Source: Calliopsis andreniformis (Eukaryota > Arthropoda > Insecta > Hymenoptera > Andrenidae). From it: DNA of 64,000 bases. The notes under the pieces were generated by a model. That model was not told the origin of the DNA. It ran no database searches and saw only the letters and a list, made by a program, of their open reading frames with translations. How positions within the stretch are numbered: position 1 is the first letter of the stretch; every line of letters begins with the position of its first letter. This document shows positions 38,951 to 52,026 of the stretch, piece after piece. The translations under genes were made by a program, and so were the position numbers. The stretch lies in assembly GCF_051401765.1 (NCBI RefSeq), contig NW_027480482.1, positions 2,752,174-2,816,173 of the forward strand. The letters are read 5' to 3'.

Positions 38951-40244
38951 CTCAATCCTCATTCCTCAATATTCAATCATCAATACTCAATCTTGAATAC
39001 TCAATCTTCAATCCTCAATACTCAACCTTCAATCCTGAATCCTCAATCCTCAATTCTCAGGCATCAATACTCAATCTACAATATTCAATCCACAATCCTC
39101 AATCCTCAATCCTCAGGCATCAATACTCAATCTACAATATTCAATCCACAATCCTTAATCCTCAATCCACAATCCTCAACCTTCAATACTCAATACTCAA
39201 TCTTCAATCCTCAATCCTCAATCCTCAATCCTCAATCCTCAATCCTCAATCCTCAATATTCAATCATCAATACTCAATCTTCAATCCTCAATCCTCAATC
39301 CTCAATCCTCAACCCTCAATCCTCAATCCTCAATCCTCAATCCTCAATCCTCAAGCCTCAATCCTCATTTCTCAATCCTCAATCCTCAGTCCTCAGTCGT
39401 CGAATCTCAATCCCCGACGCTTAGCACTCATCCTCAATCCTCAGTCCTCAATCCTCAATCCTCAAACCTAAATCCTCTACCGTCAGTCCTCGTCCTCAAT
39501 CCTCAAACCTCAATCCTCAATCCTCAATATTTAATCATCAATACTCAATCTTCAATCCTCAATCCTGAATCCTCAATCCTCAATCCTCAATCCACAATCC
39601 TCAATATTCAATCATCAATACTCAATCTTCAACCCTCAATCTTCAATCCTCAATACTCAATCTTCAATCCTCAATCCTCAATCCTCAATCCTCAATCCTC
39701 AATCTTCAATCCTCAACACTCAATCTTCAATCCTCAATCCTCAATCCTCAATCCTCAATCCTCATTCTTCAATCCTCAATACCCAATCCTCAATCTTCAA
39801 TCCTCAATCCTCAATCCTCAATCCCAATTCCTCAATCCTCATTCTTCAATCCTCAATATCCAATCCTCAATTTCAATCCTCAATCCTCAATCCTCATTTC
39901 TCAATCCTCAATCCTCAACCCTCAGCCCTCATCCTCCATCCTCAGTACTCAATCCTCTATCCTCAATCTTCAATCCTCAATACCCAATCTTCAATCCTCA
40001 TTCCTCAATCCTCAATCCTCAATCCTCAATCTTCAATCCTCAATCCTCAATCCTCAATCCTAATTCCTCAATCCTCATTCTTCAATCCTAAATACCCAAT
40101 CCTCAATTTCAATCCTCAATCCTCAATCCTCATTTCTCAATCCTCAATCCTCAACCCTCAGCCCTCATCCTCCATCCTCAGTACTCAATCCTCTATCCCC
40201 AATCTTCAATCCTCAATACTCAATCTTCAATCCTCATTCCTCGA

Positions 40245-42700
40245 TCCTCAATCCTCAATCCTCAATCTTCAATCCTCAATACTCAATCTGCAAACCTCAA
40301 TCCTCAAACCTCAATCCTCAATCCTCATTCCTCAATCCTCAATACCCAATCCTCAATCCTCAATTCTCAATCCTCAATCCTCAATATTGAATCATCAATA
40401 CTCAATCTTCAATCCTCAATCTTCAATCCTCAATACTCAATCTTCAATCCTCAATCCTCTATCCTCAATCCTCAATCCTCAATCCTCAGGCATCAATACT
40501 CAATCTACAATATTCAATCCTCAATCCTTAATCCTCAATCCACGATCCTCAACCTTCAATACTCAATACTCAATCTTCAACCCTCAATCCTCAATCCTCA
40601 ATCCTCAATCCTCAATCCTCAATATTCAATCCTCAATACTCATTCCTCAATCATCATCCTTAATCCTCAATTCTCAGTCGTCAATCCTCAATCCTCAATC
40701 CTCACTCTTCAATCCTCAATACCCAATCCTCAATCTTCAATCCTCAAACATCAATCCTCAATTCTCAATCCTCAATCCTCAGTCCTCAGTCGTCGAACAT
40801 CAATCCCCGACCCTTTGCACTCATCCTCAATCCTCATCCCTCAATCCTCAATCCTCAAACCTAAATCCTCTACCGTCAGTCCTCGTCCTCAATCCTCAAA
40901 CCTCAATCCTCAATCCTCAATATTCAATCATCAATTCTCAATCTTCAATCCTCAATCCTCAATCCTCAATCCTCAATCCTCAATCCTCAATCCTCAATAT
41001 TCAATCATCAATACTCAATCTTTAACCCTCAATCTTCAATCCTCAATACTCAATCTTCAATCCTCAATCCTCAATCCTCAATCCTCAATCCTCAATCCTC
41101 AATATTCAATCCTCAATACTCAATCTTCAATCCTCAATCCTCAATCCTCAATATTCAATCATCAATACTCAATCTTCAATCCTCAATCCTCAAACCTCAA
41201 TCCTCAATCCTCATTCTTCAATCCTAAATACACAATCCTCAATTTCCAATCCTCAATCCTCAATCCTCAATTCTCAATCCTCAATCCTTAATCCTCAGAC
41301 CTCAAACATCAATATTCAATCATCAATACTCAATCTTGAATACTCAATCTTCAATCCTCAATACTCAACCTTCAATCCTCAATCCTCAATCCTCAATCCT
41401 CAATCCTCAATTCTCAGGCATCAATACTCAATCTACAATATTCAATCCACAATCCTCAATCCTCAATCCTCAATCCTCGATCCTCAATCCTGAATTTTCA
41501 ACCCTGAATCCTCAATCCTCAATACTCAATCCTCAATCTTCAATCCTCAATACCCAATCTTCAATCCTCAATCCTCAATCCTCAATCCTCAATCCTCAAT
41601 CTTCAATCCTCAACACTAATCTTCAATCCTCAATCCCCAATCCTCAGTCCTCAATCCTCATTCTTCAATCCTCAATACCCAATCCGCAATCTTCAACCCT
41701 CAATCCTCAATCCTCAATCCTAATTCCTCAATCCTCATTCTTCAATCCTCAATACCCAATCCTCAATTTCAATCCTCAATCCTCAATCCTCATTTCTCAA
41801 TCCTCAATCTTCAACCCTCAGCCCTCATCCTCCATCCTCAGTACTCAATCCTCTATCCTCAATCTTCAATCCTCAATACTCAATCTTCGATCCTCATTCC
41901 TCAATACTCAATCCTCAATCCTCAATCTTCAATCGCCAATACTCAATCTGCAATCCCCAATACTCAAACCTCAATCCTCAATCCTCATTACTCAATCCTC
42001 AATACCCAATCCTCAATCCTCAATCCACAATCCTCAATCCTCAATATTCAATCATCAATACTCAATCTTGAATACACAATCTTCAATCCTCAATACTCAA
42101 CCTTCAATCCTGAATCCTCAATCCTCAATTCTCAGGCATCAATACTCAATCTACAATATTCAATCCACAATCCTCAATCCTCAATCCTCAGGCATCAATA
42201 CTCAATCTACAATATTCAATCCACAATCCTTAATCCTCAATCCACAATCCTCAACCATCAATACTCAATACTCAATCTTCAATCCTCAATCCTCAATCCT
42301 CAATCCTCAATCCTCAATCCTCAATCCTCAATATTCAATCATCAATACTCAATCTTCAATCCTCAATCCTCAATCCTCAATCCTCAACCCTCAATCCTCA
42401 ATCCTCAATCCTCAATCCTCAAGCCTCAATCCTCATTTCTCAATCCTCAATCCTCAGTCCTCAGTCGTCGAATCTCAATCCCCGACGCTTAGCACTCATC
42501 CTCAATCCTCAGTCCTCAATCCTCAATCCTCAAACCTAAATCCTCTACCGTCAGTCCTCGTCCTCAATCCGCAAACCTCAATCCTCAATCCTCAATATTC
42601 AATCATCAATACTCAATCTTCAATCCTCAATCCTGAATCCTCAATCCTCAATCCTCAATCCTCAATCCTCAATATTCAATCATCAATACTCAATCTTCAA
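40245..42700. repeat. Third relative of the 2,979-base unit
   Basis: It matches 25,880-28,300 at offset 14,387 (14,380 and 14,373 in places, from changes of one or two monomers). Anchors are TCTGCAAACC at 25,900 and 40,287, and GTCGTCGAA at 26,402 and 40,789. Differences include GAATTTTCAACC at 41,492, where the relatives at 24,132 and 27,112 read GAATTTTAAACC. This single change removes a TAA and lets a forward frame run much further. Confidence 0.8.
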
Positions 42701-44109
42701 CCCTCAATCTTCAATCCTCAATACTCAATCTTCAATCCTCAATCCTCAATCCTCAATCCTCAATCCTCAATCTTCAATCCTCAACACTCAATCTTCAATC
42801 CTCAATCCTCAATCCTCAATCCTCAATCCTCATTCTTCAATCCTCAATACCCAATCCTCAATCTTCAATCCTCAATCCTCAATCCTCAATCCCAATTCCT
42901 CAATCCTCATTCTTCAATCCTCAATATCCAATCCTCAATTTCAATCCTCAATCCTCAATCCTCATTTCTCAATCCTCAATCCTCAACCCTCAGCCCTCAT
43001 CCTCCTTCCTCAGTACTCAATCCTCTATCCTCAATCTTCAATCCTCAATACCCAATCTTCAATCCTCATTCCTCAATCCTCAATCCTCAATCCTCAATCT
43101 TCAATCCTCAATACTCAATCTGCAACCCTCAATCCTCAAACCTCAATCCTCAATCCTCATTCCTCAATCCTCAATACCCAATCCTCAATCCTCAGTACTC
43201 AATCCTCAATCCTCAATCCTCAATCTTCAACCCTGAATCCTCAATCCTCAATCCTCAATCCTCAATATTCAACCCTGAATCCTCAATCCTCAATACTCAA
43301 TCCTCAATCTTCAATCCTCAATACTCAATCTTCAATCCTCAATCCTCAATCGCCAATCCTCAATCCTCAATTTTCAATCCTCAACACTCAATCTACAATC
43401 CTCAATCCTCAATCCTCAATCCTCAATCCTCATTCTTCAATCCTCAATACCCAATCCTCAATCTTCAATCCTCAATCCTCAATCCTCAATCCTAATTCCT
43501 CAATCCTCATTCTTCAATCCTAAATACCCAATCCTCAATTTCAATCCTCAATCCTCAATCCTCATTTCTCAATCCTCAATCTTCAACCCTCAGCCCTCAT
43601 CCTCCATCCTCAGTACTCAATCCTCTATCCTCAATCTTCAATCCTCAATACTCAATCTTCGATCCTCATTCCTCAATCCTCAATCCTCAATCCTCAACCT
43701 TCAATCGCCAATACTCAATCTGCAATCCCCAATACTCAAACCTCAATCCTCAATCCTCATTACTCAATCCTCAATCCTCAATACCCAATCCTCAATCCTC
43801 AATCCCCAATCCTCAATCCTCAATATTCAATCATCAATACTCAATCTTGAATACTCAATCTTCAATCCTCAATACTCAACCTTCAATCCTGAATCCTCAA
43901 TCCTCAATCCTCAATCCTCAATTCTCAGGCATCAATGCTCAATCTACAATATTCAATCCACAATCCTCAATCCTCAATCCTCAGGCATCAATACTCAATC
44001 TACAATATTCAATCCACAATCCTTAATCCTCAATCCACAATCCTCAACTTTCAATACTCAATACTCAATCTTCAATCCTCAATCCTCAATCCTCAATCCT
44101 CAATCCTCA

Positions 44110-45150
44110 ATCCTCAATCCTCAATATTCAATCCTCAATACTCAATCTTCAATCATCAATCCTCAATCCTCAATTCTCAGTCGTCAATCCTCAGTCATCA
44201 GTCCTCTATCTTCAATACTCAATCGTCAATCCTTAGTCCTCAATCCTCAATCCTCGATCCTCGTTCCTCAAACCTCAATCCTCAACCGTCAGTCCTCGTC
44301 CACAATCCTCAATCCTCAATCCTCAATCCTCAATATTCAATCGACAATACTCAATCATCAATCCTCAATCCTCAAACCTCAATCCTCAATCCTCATTCTT
44401 CAATCCTAAATACCCAATCCTCAATCTTCAATCCTCAATCCTCAATCCTCAATTCTCAATCCTCAATCCTTAATACTCAGACCTCAAACATCAATATTCA
44501 ACCCTCAGCCCTCGTCCTCAATCCACAACCCTCAATCCTCAGTCCTCAATATTCAATCATCAATATTCAATCTTCAATCCTCAATCCTCAATCCTCAATC
44601 CTCGATCCTCAATCCTCAATTTTCAACCCTGAATCCTCAATCCTCAATACTCAATCCTCAATCTTCAATCCTCAATACCCAATCTTCAATCCTCAATCCT
44701 CAATCCTCAATCCTCAATCCTCAATCTTCAATCCTCAACACTAACCTTCAATCCTCAATTCCCAATCCTCAGTCCTCAATCCTCATTCTTCAATCCTCAA
44801 TACCCAATCCTCAATCTTCAACCCTCAATCCTCAATCCTCAATCCTAATTCCACAATCCTCATTCTTCAATCCTCAATACCCAATCCTCAATTTCAATCC
44901 TCAATCCTCAATCCTCATTTCTCAATCCTCAATCTTCAACCCTCAGCCCTCATCCTCCATCCTCAGTACTCAATCCTCTATCCTCAATCTTCAATCCTCA
45001 ATACTCAATCTTCGATCCTCATTCCTCAATCCTCAATCCTCAATCCTCAATCTTCAATCGCCAATACTCAATCTGCAATCCCCAATACTCAAACCTCAAT
45101 CCTCAATCCTCATTACTCAATCCTCAATACCCAATCCTCAATCCTCAATC
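44110..45150. repeat. 1.0 kb segment, copy 1 (partner 1,919 bases downstream)
   Basis: It matches about 46,040-47,070. Anchors are TCAACCGTCAGTCC at 44,282 and 46,201, and CAATCCTAAATACCC at 44,401 and 46,320. Both copies carry TCCTCTATCTTC, and both carry CACAATCC where the related copies at 30.2 and 34.8 kb have CTCAATCC. This pair is therefore more closely related to each other than to 28-36 kb. Confidence 0.8.
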
Positions 45151-45956
45151 CTCAATCCTCAATCCTCAATATTCAATCATCAATACTCAATCTTGAATAC
45201 TCAATCTTCAATCCTCAATACTCAACCTTCAATCCTCAATCCTCAATCCTCAATCCTCAATCCTCAATTCTCAGGCATCAATACTCAATCTACAATATTC
45301 AATCCACAATCCTCAATCCTCAATCCTCAGGCATCAATACTCAATCTACAATATTCAATCCACAATCCTTAATCCTCAATCCACAATCCTCAACCTTCAA
45401 TACTCAATACTCAATCTTCAATCCTCAATCCTCAATCCTCAATCCTCAATCCTCAATCCTCAATCCTCAATATTCAATCCTCAATACTCAATCTTCAATC
45501 ATCAATCCTCAATCCTCAATTCTCAGTCGTCAATCCTCAGTCATCAATCCTCAATCTTCAATACTCAATCGTCAATCCTTAGTCCTCAATCCTCAATCCT
45601 GGATCCTCGTTCCTCAAACCTCAATCCTCAACCCTCAGTCTTCATCCTCAATCCTCAAACCTCAATCCTCAACCCTCAATATTCAATCATCAACACTCAA
45701 TCTTCAATCCTCAATCCTCAAACCTCAATCCGCAATCCTCATTCTTCAATACTAAACACCCAATCCTCAATCCTCAATCCTCAATCCTCAATCCTCAATC
45801 CTCAATCTTCAACCCTGAATCCTCAATCCTCAATACTCAATCCTCAATCTTCAATCCTCAGTACTCAACCTTCAATCCTCAATCCTCAATCCTCAATCCT
45901 CAATATTCAATCATCAATACTCAATCTTCAATCCTCAATCCTCAATCCTCAATTCC

Positions 45957-46039
45957 CAATCCTCAATCCTCAATCCTCAATCCTCAATCCTCAATCCTCA
46001 ATCCTCAATCCTCAATCCTCAATCCTCAATCCTCAATCC
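45957..46039. repeat. Pure consensus tract (83 bases)
   Basis: An uninterrupted consensus run after TTCC, ending at CCGCAATATT. It lies at the start of the second member of the 1,919-base-spaced pair. Confidence 0.9.
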
Positions 46040-47070
46040 GCAATATTCAATCCTCAATACTCAATCTTCAATCATCAATCCTCAATCCTCAATTCTCAGT
46101 CGTCAATCCTCAGTCATCAATCCTCTATCTTCAATACTCAATCGTCAATCCTTAGTCCTCAATCCTCAATCCTCGATCCTCGTTCCTCAAACCTTAATCC
46201 TCAACCGTCAGTCCTCGTCCACAATCCTCAATCCTCAATCCTCAATCCTCAATATTCAATCGACAATACTCAATCATCAATCCTCAATCCTCAAACCTCA
46301 ATCCTCAATCCTCATTCTTCAATCCTAAATACCCAATCCTCAATCTTCAATCCTCAATCTTCAATCCTCAATTCTCAATCCTCAATCCTTAATACTCAGA
46401 CCTCAAACATCAATATTCAACCCTCAGCCCTCGTCCTCAATCCACAACCCTCAATCCTCAGTCCTCAATATTCAATCATCAATATTCAATCTTCTATCCT
46501 CAATCCTCAATCCTCAATCCTCGATCCTCAATCCTCAATTTTCAACCCTGAATCCTCAATCCTCAATACTCAATCCTCAATCTTCAATCCTCAATACCCA
46601 ATCTTCAATCCTCAATCCTCAATCCTCAATCCTCAATCCTCAATCTTCAATCCTCAACACTAACCTTCAATCCTCAATCCCCAATCCTCAGTCCTCAATC
46701 CTCATTCTTCAATCCTCAATACCCAATCCTCAATCTTCAACCCTCAATCCTCAATCCTCAATCCTAATTCCACAATCCTCATTCTTCAATCCTCAATACC
46801 CAATCCTCAATTTCAATCCTCAATCCTCAATCCTCATTTCTCAATCCTCAATCTTCAACCCTCAGCCCTCATCCTCCATCCTCAGTACTCAATCCTCTAT
46901 CCTCAATCTTCAATCCTCAATACTCAATCTTCGATCCTCATTCCTCAATCCTCAATCCTCAATCCTCAATCTTCAATCGCCAATACTCAATCTGCAATCC
47001 CCAATACTCAAACCTCAATCCTCAATCCTCATTACTCAATCCTCAATACCCAATCCTCAATCCTCAATCC
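46040..47070. repeat. 1.0 kb segment, copy 2
   Basis: Partner of 44,110-45,150. It starts right after a pure consensus tract. At about 47,062 it jumps directly to CTCAGGCATC and skips the roughly 200 bases present in the corresponding place at 45,140-45,330, leaving a deletion in register. Confidence 0.8.
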
Positions 47071-49275
47071 TCAGGCATCAATACTCAATCTACAATATTC
47101 AATCCACAATCCTTAATCCTCAATCCACAATCCTCAACCTTCAATACTCAATACTCAATCTTCAATCCTCAATCCTCAATCCTCAATCCTCAATCCTCAA
47201 TCCTCAATCCTCAATATTCAATCCTCAATACTCAATCTTCAATCATCAATCCTCAATCCTCAATTCTCAGTCGTCAATCCTCAGTCATCAATCCTCAATC
47301 TTCAATACTCAATCGTCAATCCTTAGTCCTCAATCCTCAATCCTCGATCCTCGTTCCTCAAACCTCAATCCTCAACCCTCAGTCTTCATCCTCAATCCTC
47401 AAACCTCAATCCTCAACCCTCAATATTCAATCATCAACACTCAATCTTCAATCCTCAATCCTCAAACCTCAATCCGCAATCCTCATTCTTCAATACTAAA
47501 CACCCAATCCTCAATCCTCAATCCTCAATCCTCAATCCTCAATCCTCAATCTTCAACCCTGAATCCTCAATCCTCAATACTCAATCCTCAATCCTTAATC
47601 CTCAGTACTCAACCTTCAATCCTCAATCCTCAATCCTCAATCCTCAATATTCAATCATCAATACTCAATCTTCAATCCTCAATCCTCAATCCTCAATTCC
47701 CAATCCTCAATCCTCAATCCTCAATCCTCAATCCTCAATCCTCAATCCTCAATCCTCAATCCTCAATCCTCAATCCTCAATCCTCAATCCGCAATATTCA
47801 ATCCTCAATACTCAATCTTCAATCATCAATCCTCAATCCTCAATTCTCAGTCGTCAATCCTCAGCCATCAATCCTCAATCTTCAATACTCAATCGTCAAT
47901 CCTTAGTCCTCAATCCTCAATCCTCAATCATCGTTCCTCAAACCTCAATCCTCAACCCTCAGTCTTCATCCTCAATCCTCAAACCTCAATCCTCAATCCT
48001 CAATATTCAATCATCAATACTCAATCTTCAATCCCCAATCCTCAAACCTCAATCCTCAATCCACATTCTTCAATCCTAAATACCCAAACCTTAATCTTCA
48101 ATCCTCAATCCTCAATCCTCAATTCTCAATCCTCAATCCTTAATCCTCAGACCTCAAACATCAATATTCAACCCTCAGTCCTCGTCCTCAATCCACAACC
48201 CTCAATCCTCAGTCCTCAATATTCAATCATAAATATTCAATCTTCAATCCTCAATCCTCAATCCTCAATCCTCAATCCTCAATCCTCAGTCTTCAACCCT
48301 GAATCCTCAATACTCAATCCTCAATCTTCAATCCTCAATACTCAATCTTCAATCCTCAATCCTCAATCGTCAATCCTCAATCCTCAATTTTCAATCCTCA
48401 ACTATCAATCTTCAATCCTCAATCCTCAATCCTCAACCCTCAATCCTCAATCCTCATTCTTCAATCCTCAATACCCAATCCTCGATCTTCAGTCCTCAAT
48501 CCTCAATCCTCAATCCTAATTCCTCAATCCTCATTCTTCAATCCTCAATACCCAATCCTCAATTTCTATCCTCAATCCTCAATCCTCATTTCTCAATCCT
48601 CAAACCTCAACCCTCAGCCCACATCCTCCATCCTCAGTACTCAATCCTCTATCCTCAATCTTCAATCCTCAATACTCAATCTTCAATCCTCATTCCTCAA
48701 TCCTCAATCCTCAATCCTCAATCATCAATCCTCAAACATGAATCCTCAATTCTCAATCCTCAATCCTCAGTCCTCAGTCGTCGAACCTCAATCCCCGACC
48801 CTTAGCACTCATCCTCAATCCTCGTTCCTCAATCCTCAATCCTCAAACCTAAATCCTCTACCGTCAGTCCTCGTCCTCAATCCTCAAACCTCAATCCTCA
48901 ATCCTCAATATTCAATCATCAATACTCAATCCTCAATCTTGAATCCTCAATACCCAATCTTCAATCCTCAATCCTCAATCCTCAATCCTCAATCCTCAAT
49001 CTTCAATCCTCAACACTAATCTTCAATCCTCAATCCCCAATCCTCAATCCTCAATCCTCATTCTTCAATCCTCAATACCCAATCCTCAATCTTCAATCCT
49101 CAATCCTCAATCCTCAATCCTAATTCCTCAATCCTCATTCTTCAATCCTCAATACCCAATCCTCAATTTCAATCCTCAATCCTCAATCCTCATTTCTCAA
49201 TCCTCAATCTTCAACCCTCAGCCCTCATCCTCCATCCTCAGTACTCAATCCTCTATCCTCAATCTTCAATCCTCA
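47060..49275. repeat. 2.2 kb segment, copy 2
   Basis: Partner of 35,840-38,070 at offset 11,209. Its last 350 bases (48,917 onward) are also the first part of the 3,110-base tandem duplication. Private substitutions include CCAAACC near 48,085 and CCTCGATCTTC near 48,481. Confidence 0.85.
47701..47790. repeat. Pure consensus tract (90 bases)
   Basis: An uninterrupted consensus run after CAATTCC, ending at CCGCAATATT, with the same flanks as 36,492-36,581. It is one of a family of long pure tracts with the same boundaries; a shorter member is at 58,755-58,816. Confidence 0.9.
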
Positions 49276-52026
49276 ATACTCAATCCTCAATCCTCAATCC
49301 TCATTCCTCAAATCCTCAATCCTCAATCCTCAATCTTCAATGCTCAATACTCAATCTGCAATCCTCAATCCTCAAACCTCAATCCTCAATCCTCATTCCT
49401 CAATCCTCAATACCCAATCCTCAATCCTCAATTCTCAATCCTCAATCCTCAATATTCAATCATCAATACTCAATCTTCAATCATCAATCTTTAATCCTCA
49501 ATACTCAATCTTCAATCCTCAATCCTCAATCCTCAATCCTCAATCCTCTATCCTCAGGCATCAATACTCAATCTACAATGTTCAATCCTCAATCCTTAAT
49601 CCTCAATCCACAATCCTCAACCTTCAATACTCAATATTCAATCTTCAATCCTCAATCCTCAATCCTCAATCCTCAATCCTCAATCCTCAATCCTCAATAT
49701 TCAATCCTCAATACTCAATCTTCAATCATCAATCCTCAATCCTCAATTCTCAGTCGTCAATCCTCAGTCATCAATCCTCAATCTTCAATACTCAATCGTC
49801 AATCCTTAGTCCTCAATCCTCAAACCTCAATCCTCGTTCCTCAAACCTCAATCCTCAACCCTCAGTCTTCATACTCAATCCTCAAACCTCAATCCTCAAT
49901 CCTCAATATTCAAACATCAATACTCAATCTTCAATCCTCAATCCTCAAACCTCAATCCTCAATCCTCATTCTTCAATCCTAAATACCCAATCCTCAATCT
50001 TCAATCCTCAAACCTCAATACTCAATTCTCAATCCTCAATCCTTAATCCTCAGACCACAAACATCAATATTCAACCCCCAGTCCTCGTCCTCAATACACA
50101 ACCCTCAATCCTCAGTTCTCAATATTCAATCATCAATATTCAATCTTCAATCCTCAATCCTCAATCCTCAATCCTCAATCCTCAATCCTCAATCTTCAAC
50201 CCTGAATCCTCAATCCTCAATACTCAATCCTCAATCTTCAATCCTCAATACTCAATCTTCAATCCTCAATCCTCAATCCTCAATCCTCAATCCTCAATCT
50301 TCAACCCTCAACACTCAATCTTCAATCCTCAATCCTCAATCCTCAATCTTCAATCCTCAACACTAATCTTCAATCCTCAATCCTCAATCCTCAATCCTCA
50401 ATCCTCATTCTTCAATCCTCAATACCCAATCCTCAATCTTCAATCCTCAATCCTCAATCCTAATCCCTCAATCCTCATTCTTCAATCCTCAATACCCAAT
50501 CCTCAATTTCAATTCTCAATCCTCAATCCTCATTTCTCAATCCTCAATCCTCAACCCTCAGCACTCATCCTCCATCCTCAATCCTCAATCCTCAATACTC
50601 AATCCTCAATCCTCAATCTTCAATCCTCAATTCTCAATCTTCAATCCTCGATCCTCAATCATCAATCCTCAATATTCAATCATTAATACTCAATCTTCAA
50701 CCCTCAATCTTCAATCCTCAATACTCAATCTTCAATCCTCAATCCTCAATCCTCAATCCTCAATCCTCAATCCTCAATCCTCAGGCATCAATACTCAATC
50801 TACAATATTCAATCCTCAGTCCTTAATCCTCAATCCACAATCCTCAACCTTCAATACTCAATACTCAATCTTCAATCCTCAATCCTCAATCCTCAATCCT
50901 CTATCCTCAATCCTCAATCCTCAATATTCAATCCTCAATGCTCAATCTTCAATCATGAATCCTCAATCCTCAATTCTCAGTCGTCAATCCTCAGTCATCA
51001 ATCCTCAATCTTCAATCCTCAATCCTCAATCCTCAATCCTCAATCCTCATTCTTCAATCCTCAATACCCAATCCTCAATCTTCAGTCCTCAATCCTCAAT
51101 CCTCAATCCTCAATCCTAATTCCTCAATCCTCATTCTTCAATCCTCAATAACCAATCCTCAATTTCTATCCTCAATCCTCAATCCTCATTTCTCAATCCT
51201 CAACCCTCAACCCTCAGCCCTCAACCTCCATCCTCAGTACTCAATCCTCTATCCTCAATCTTCAATCCTCAATACTCAATCTTCAATCCTCATTCCTCAA
51301 TCCTCAATCCTCAATCCTCAATCTTCAATCCTCAAACATCAATCCTCAATTCTCAGTCCTCAATCCTCAGTCCTCAGTCGTCGAACCTCAATCCCCGACC
51401 CTTAGCACTCATCCTTAATCCTCATTCCTCAATCCTCAATCCTCAATATTCAACCCTCAGCCCTCATCCTCCATCCTCAATCCTCAATCCTCAATCCCCA
51501 ACCTTCAATCCTCAATACTCAATCTTCAATCCTCGATCCTCAATCCTCAATCCTCAATATTGAATCATCAATACTCAATCTTCAACCCTCAATCTTCAAT
51601 CCGCAATACTCAATCTTCAATACTGAATCCTCAATCCTCAATCCTCAATCCTCAATTCTCAATCCTCAGGCATCAATACTCAATCTACAATGTTCAATCC
51701 TCAGTCCTTAATCCTCAATCCACAATCCTCAACCTTCAATACTCAATATTCAATCTTCAATCCTCAATCCTCAATCCTCAATCCTCAATCCTCAATCCTC
51801 AATCCTCAATATTCAATCCTCAATACTCAATCTTCAATCATCAATCCTCAATCCTCAATTCTCAGTCGTCAATCCTCAGTCATCAATCCTCAATCTTCAA
51901 TACTCAATCGTCAATCCTTAGTCCTCAATCCTCAAACCTCAGTCCTCGTTCCTCAAACCTCAATCCTCAACCCTCAGTCTTCATCCTCAATCCTCAAACC
52001 TCAATCCCCAATCCTCAATATTCAAA
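48917..52026. repeat. 3,110-base tandem duplication, copy 1
   Basis: Identical to 52,027-55,136 in every stretch compared, including the full 448-codon and 134-codon open frames and the stretches near 49,021, 50,341, 50,701, 51,121 and 51,421. At the junction the left flank AATATTCAAACATC matches the end of copy 2, and the right side CCTCAATCTTGAATCC matches the start of copy 1. At least 14 bases (CATCAATACTCAAT) are shared at the exchange point. I saw no internal difference, so this is the youngest large duplication in the window or an assembly duplicate. Confidence 0.92.

Noticed and set aside
41336..43495. 719-codon + strand open frame encoding an SILNPQ-type repeat protein
   Set aside because: It starts at TTG, not ATG, and has no unique domain, signal peptide or ribosome binding site. 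The same peptide arises in every forward frame of the satellite. Its length depends on one substitution that removes a TAA found in related copies.
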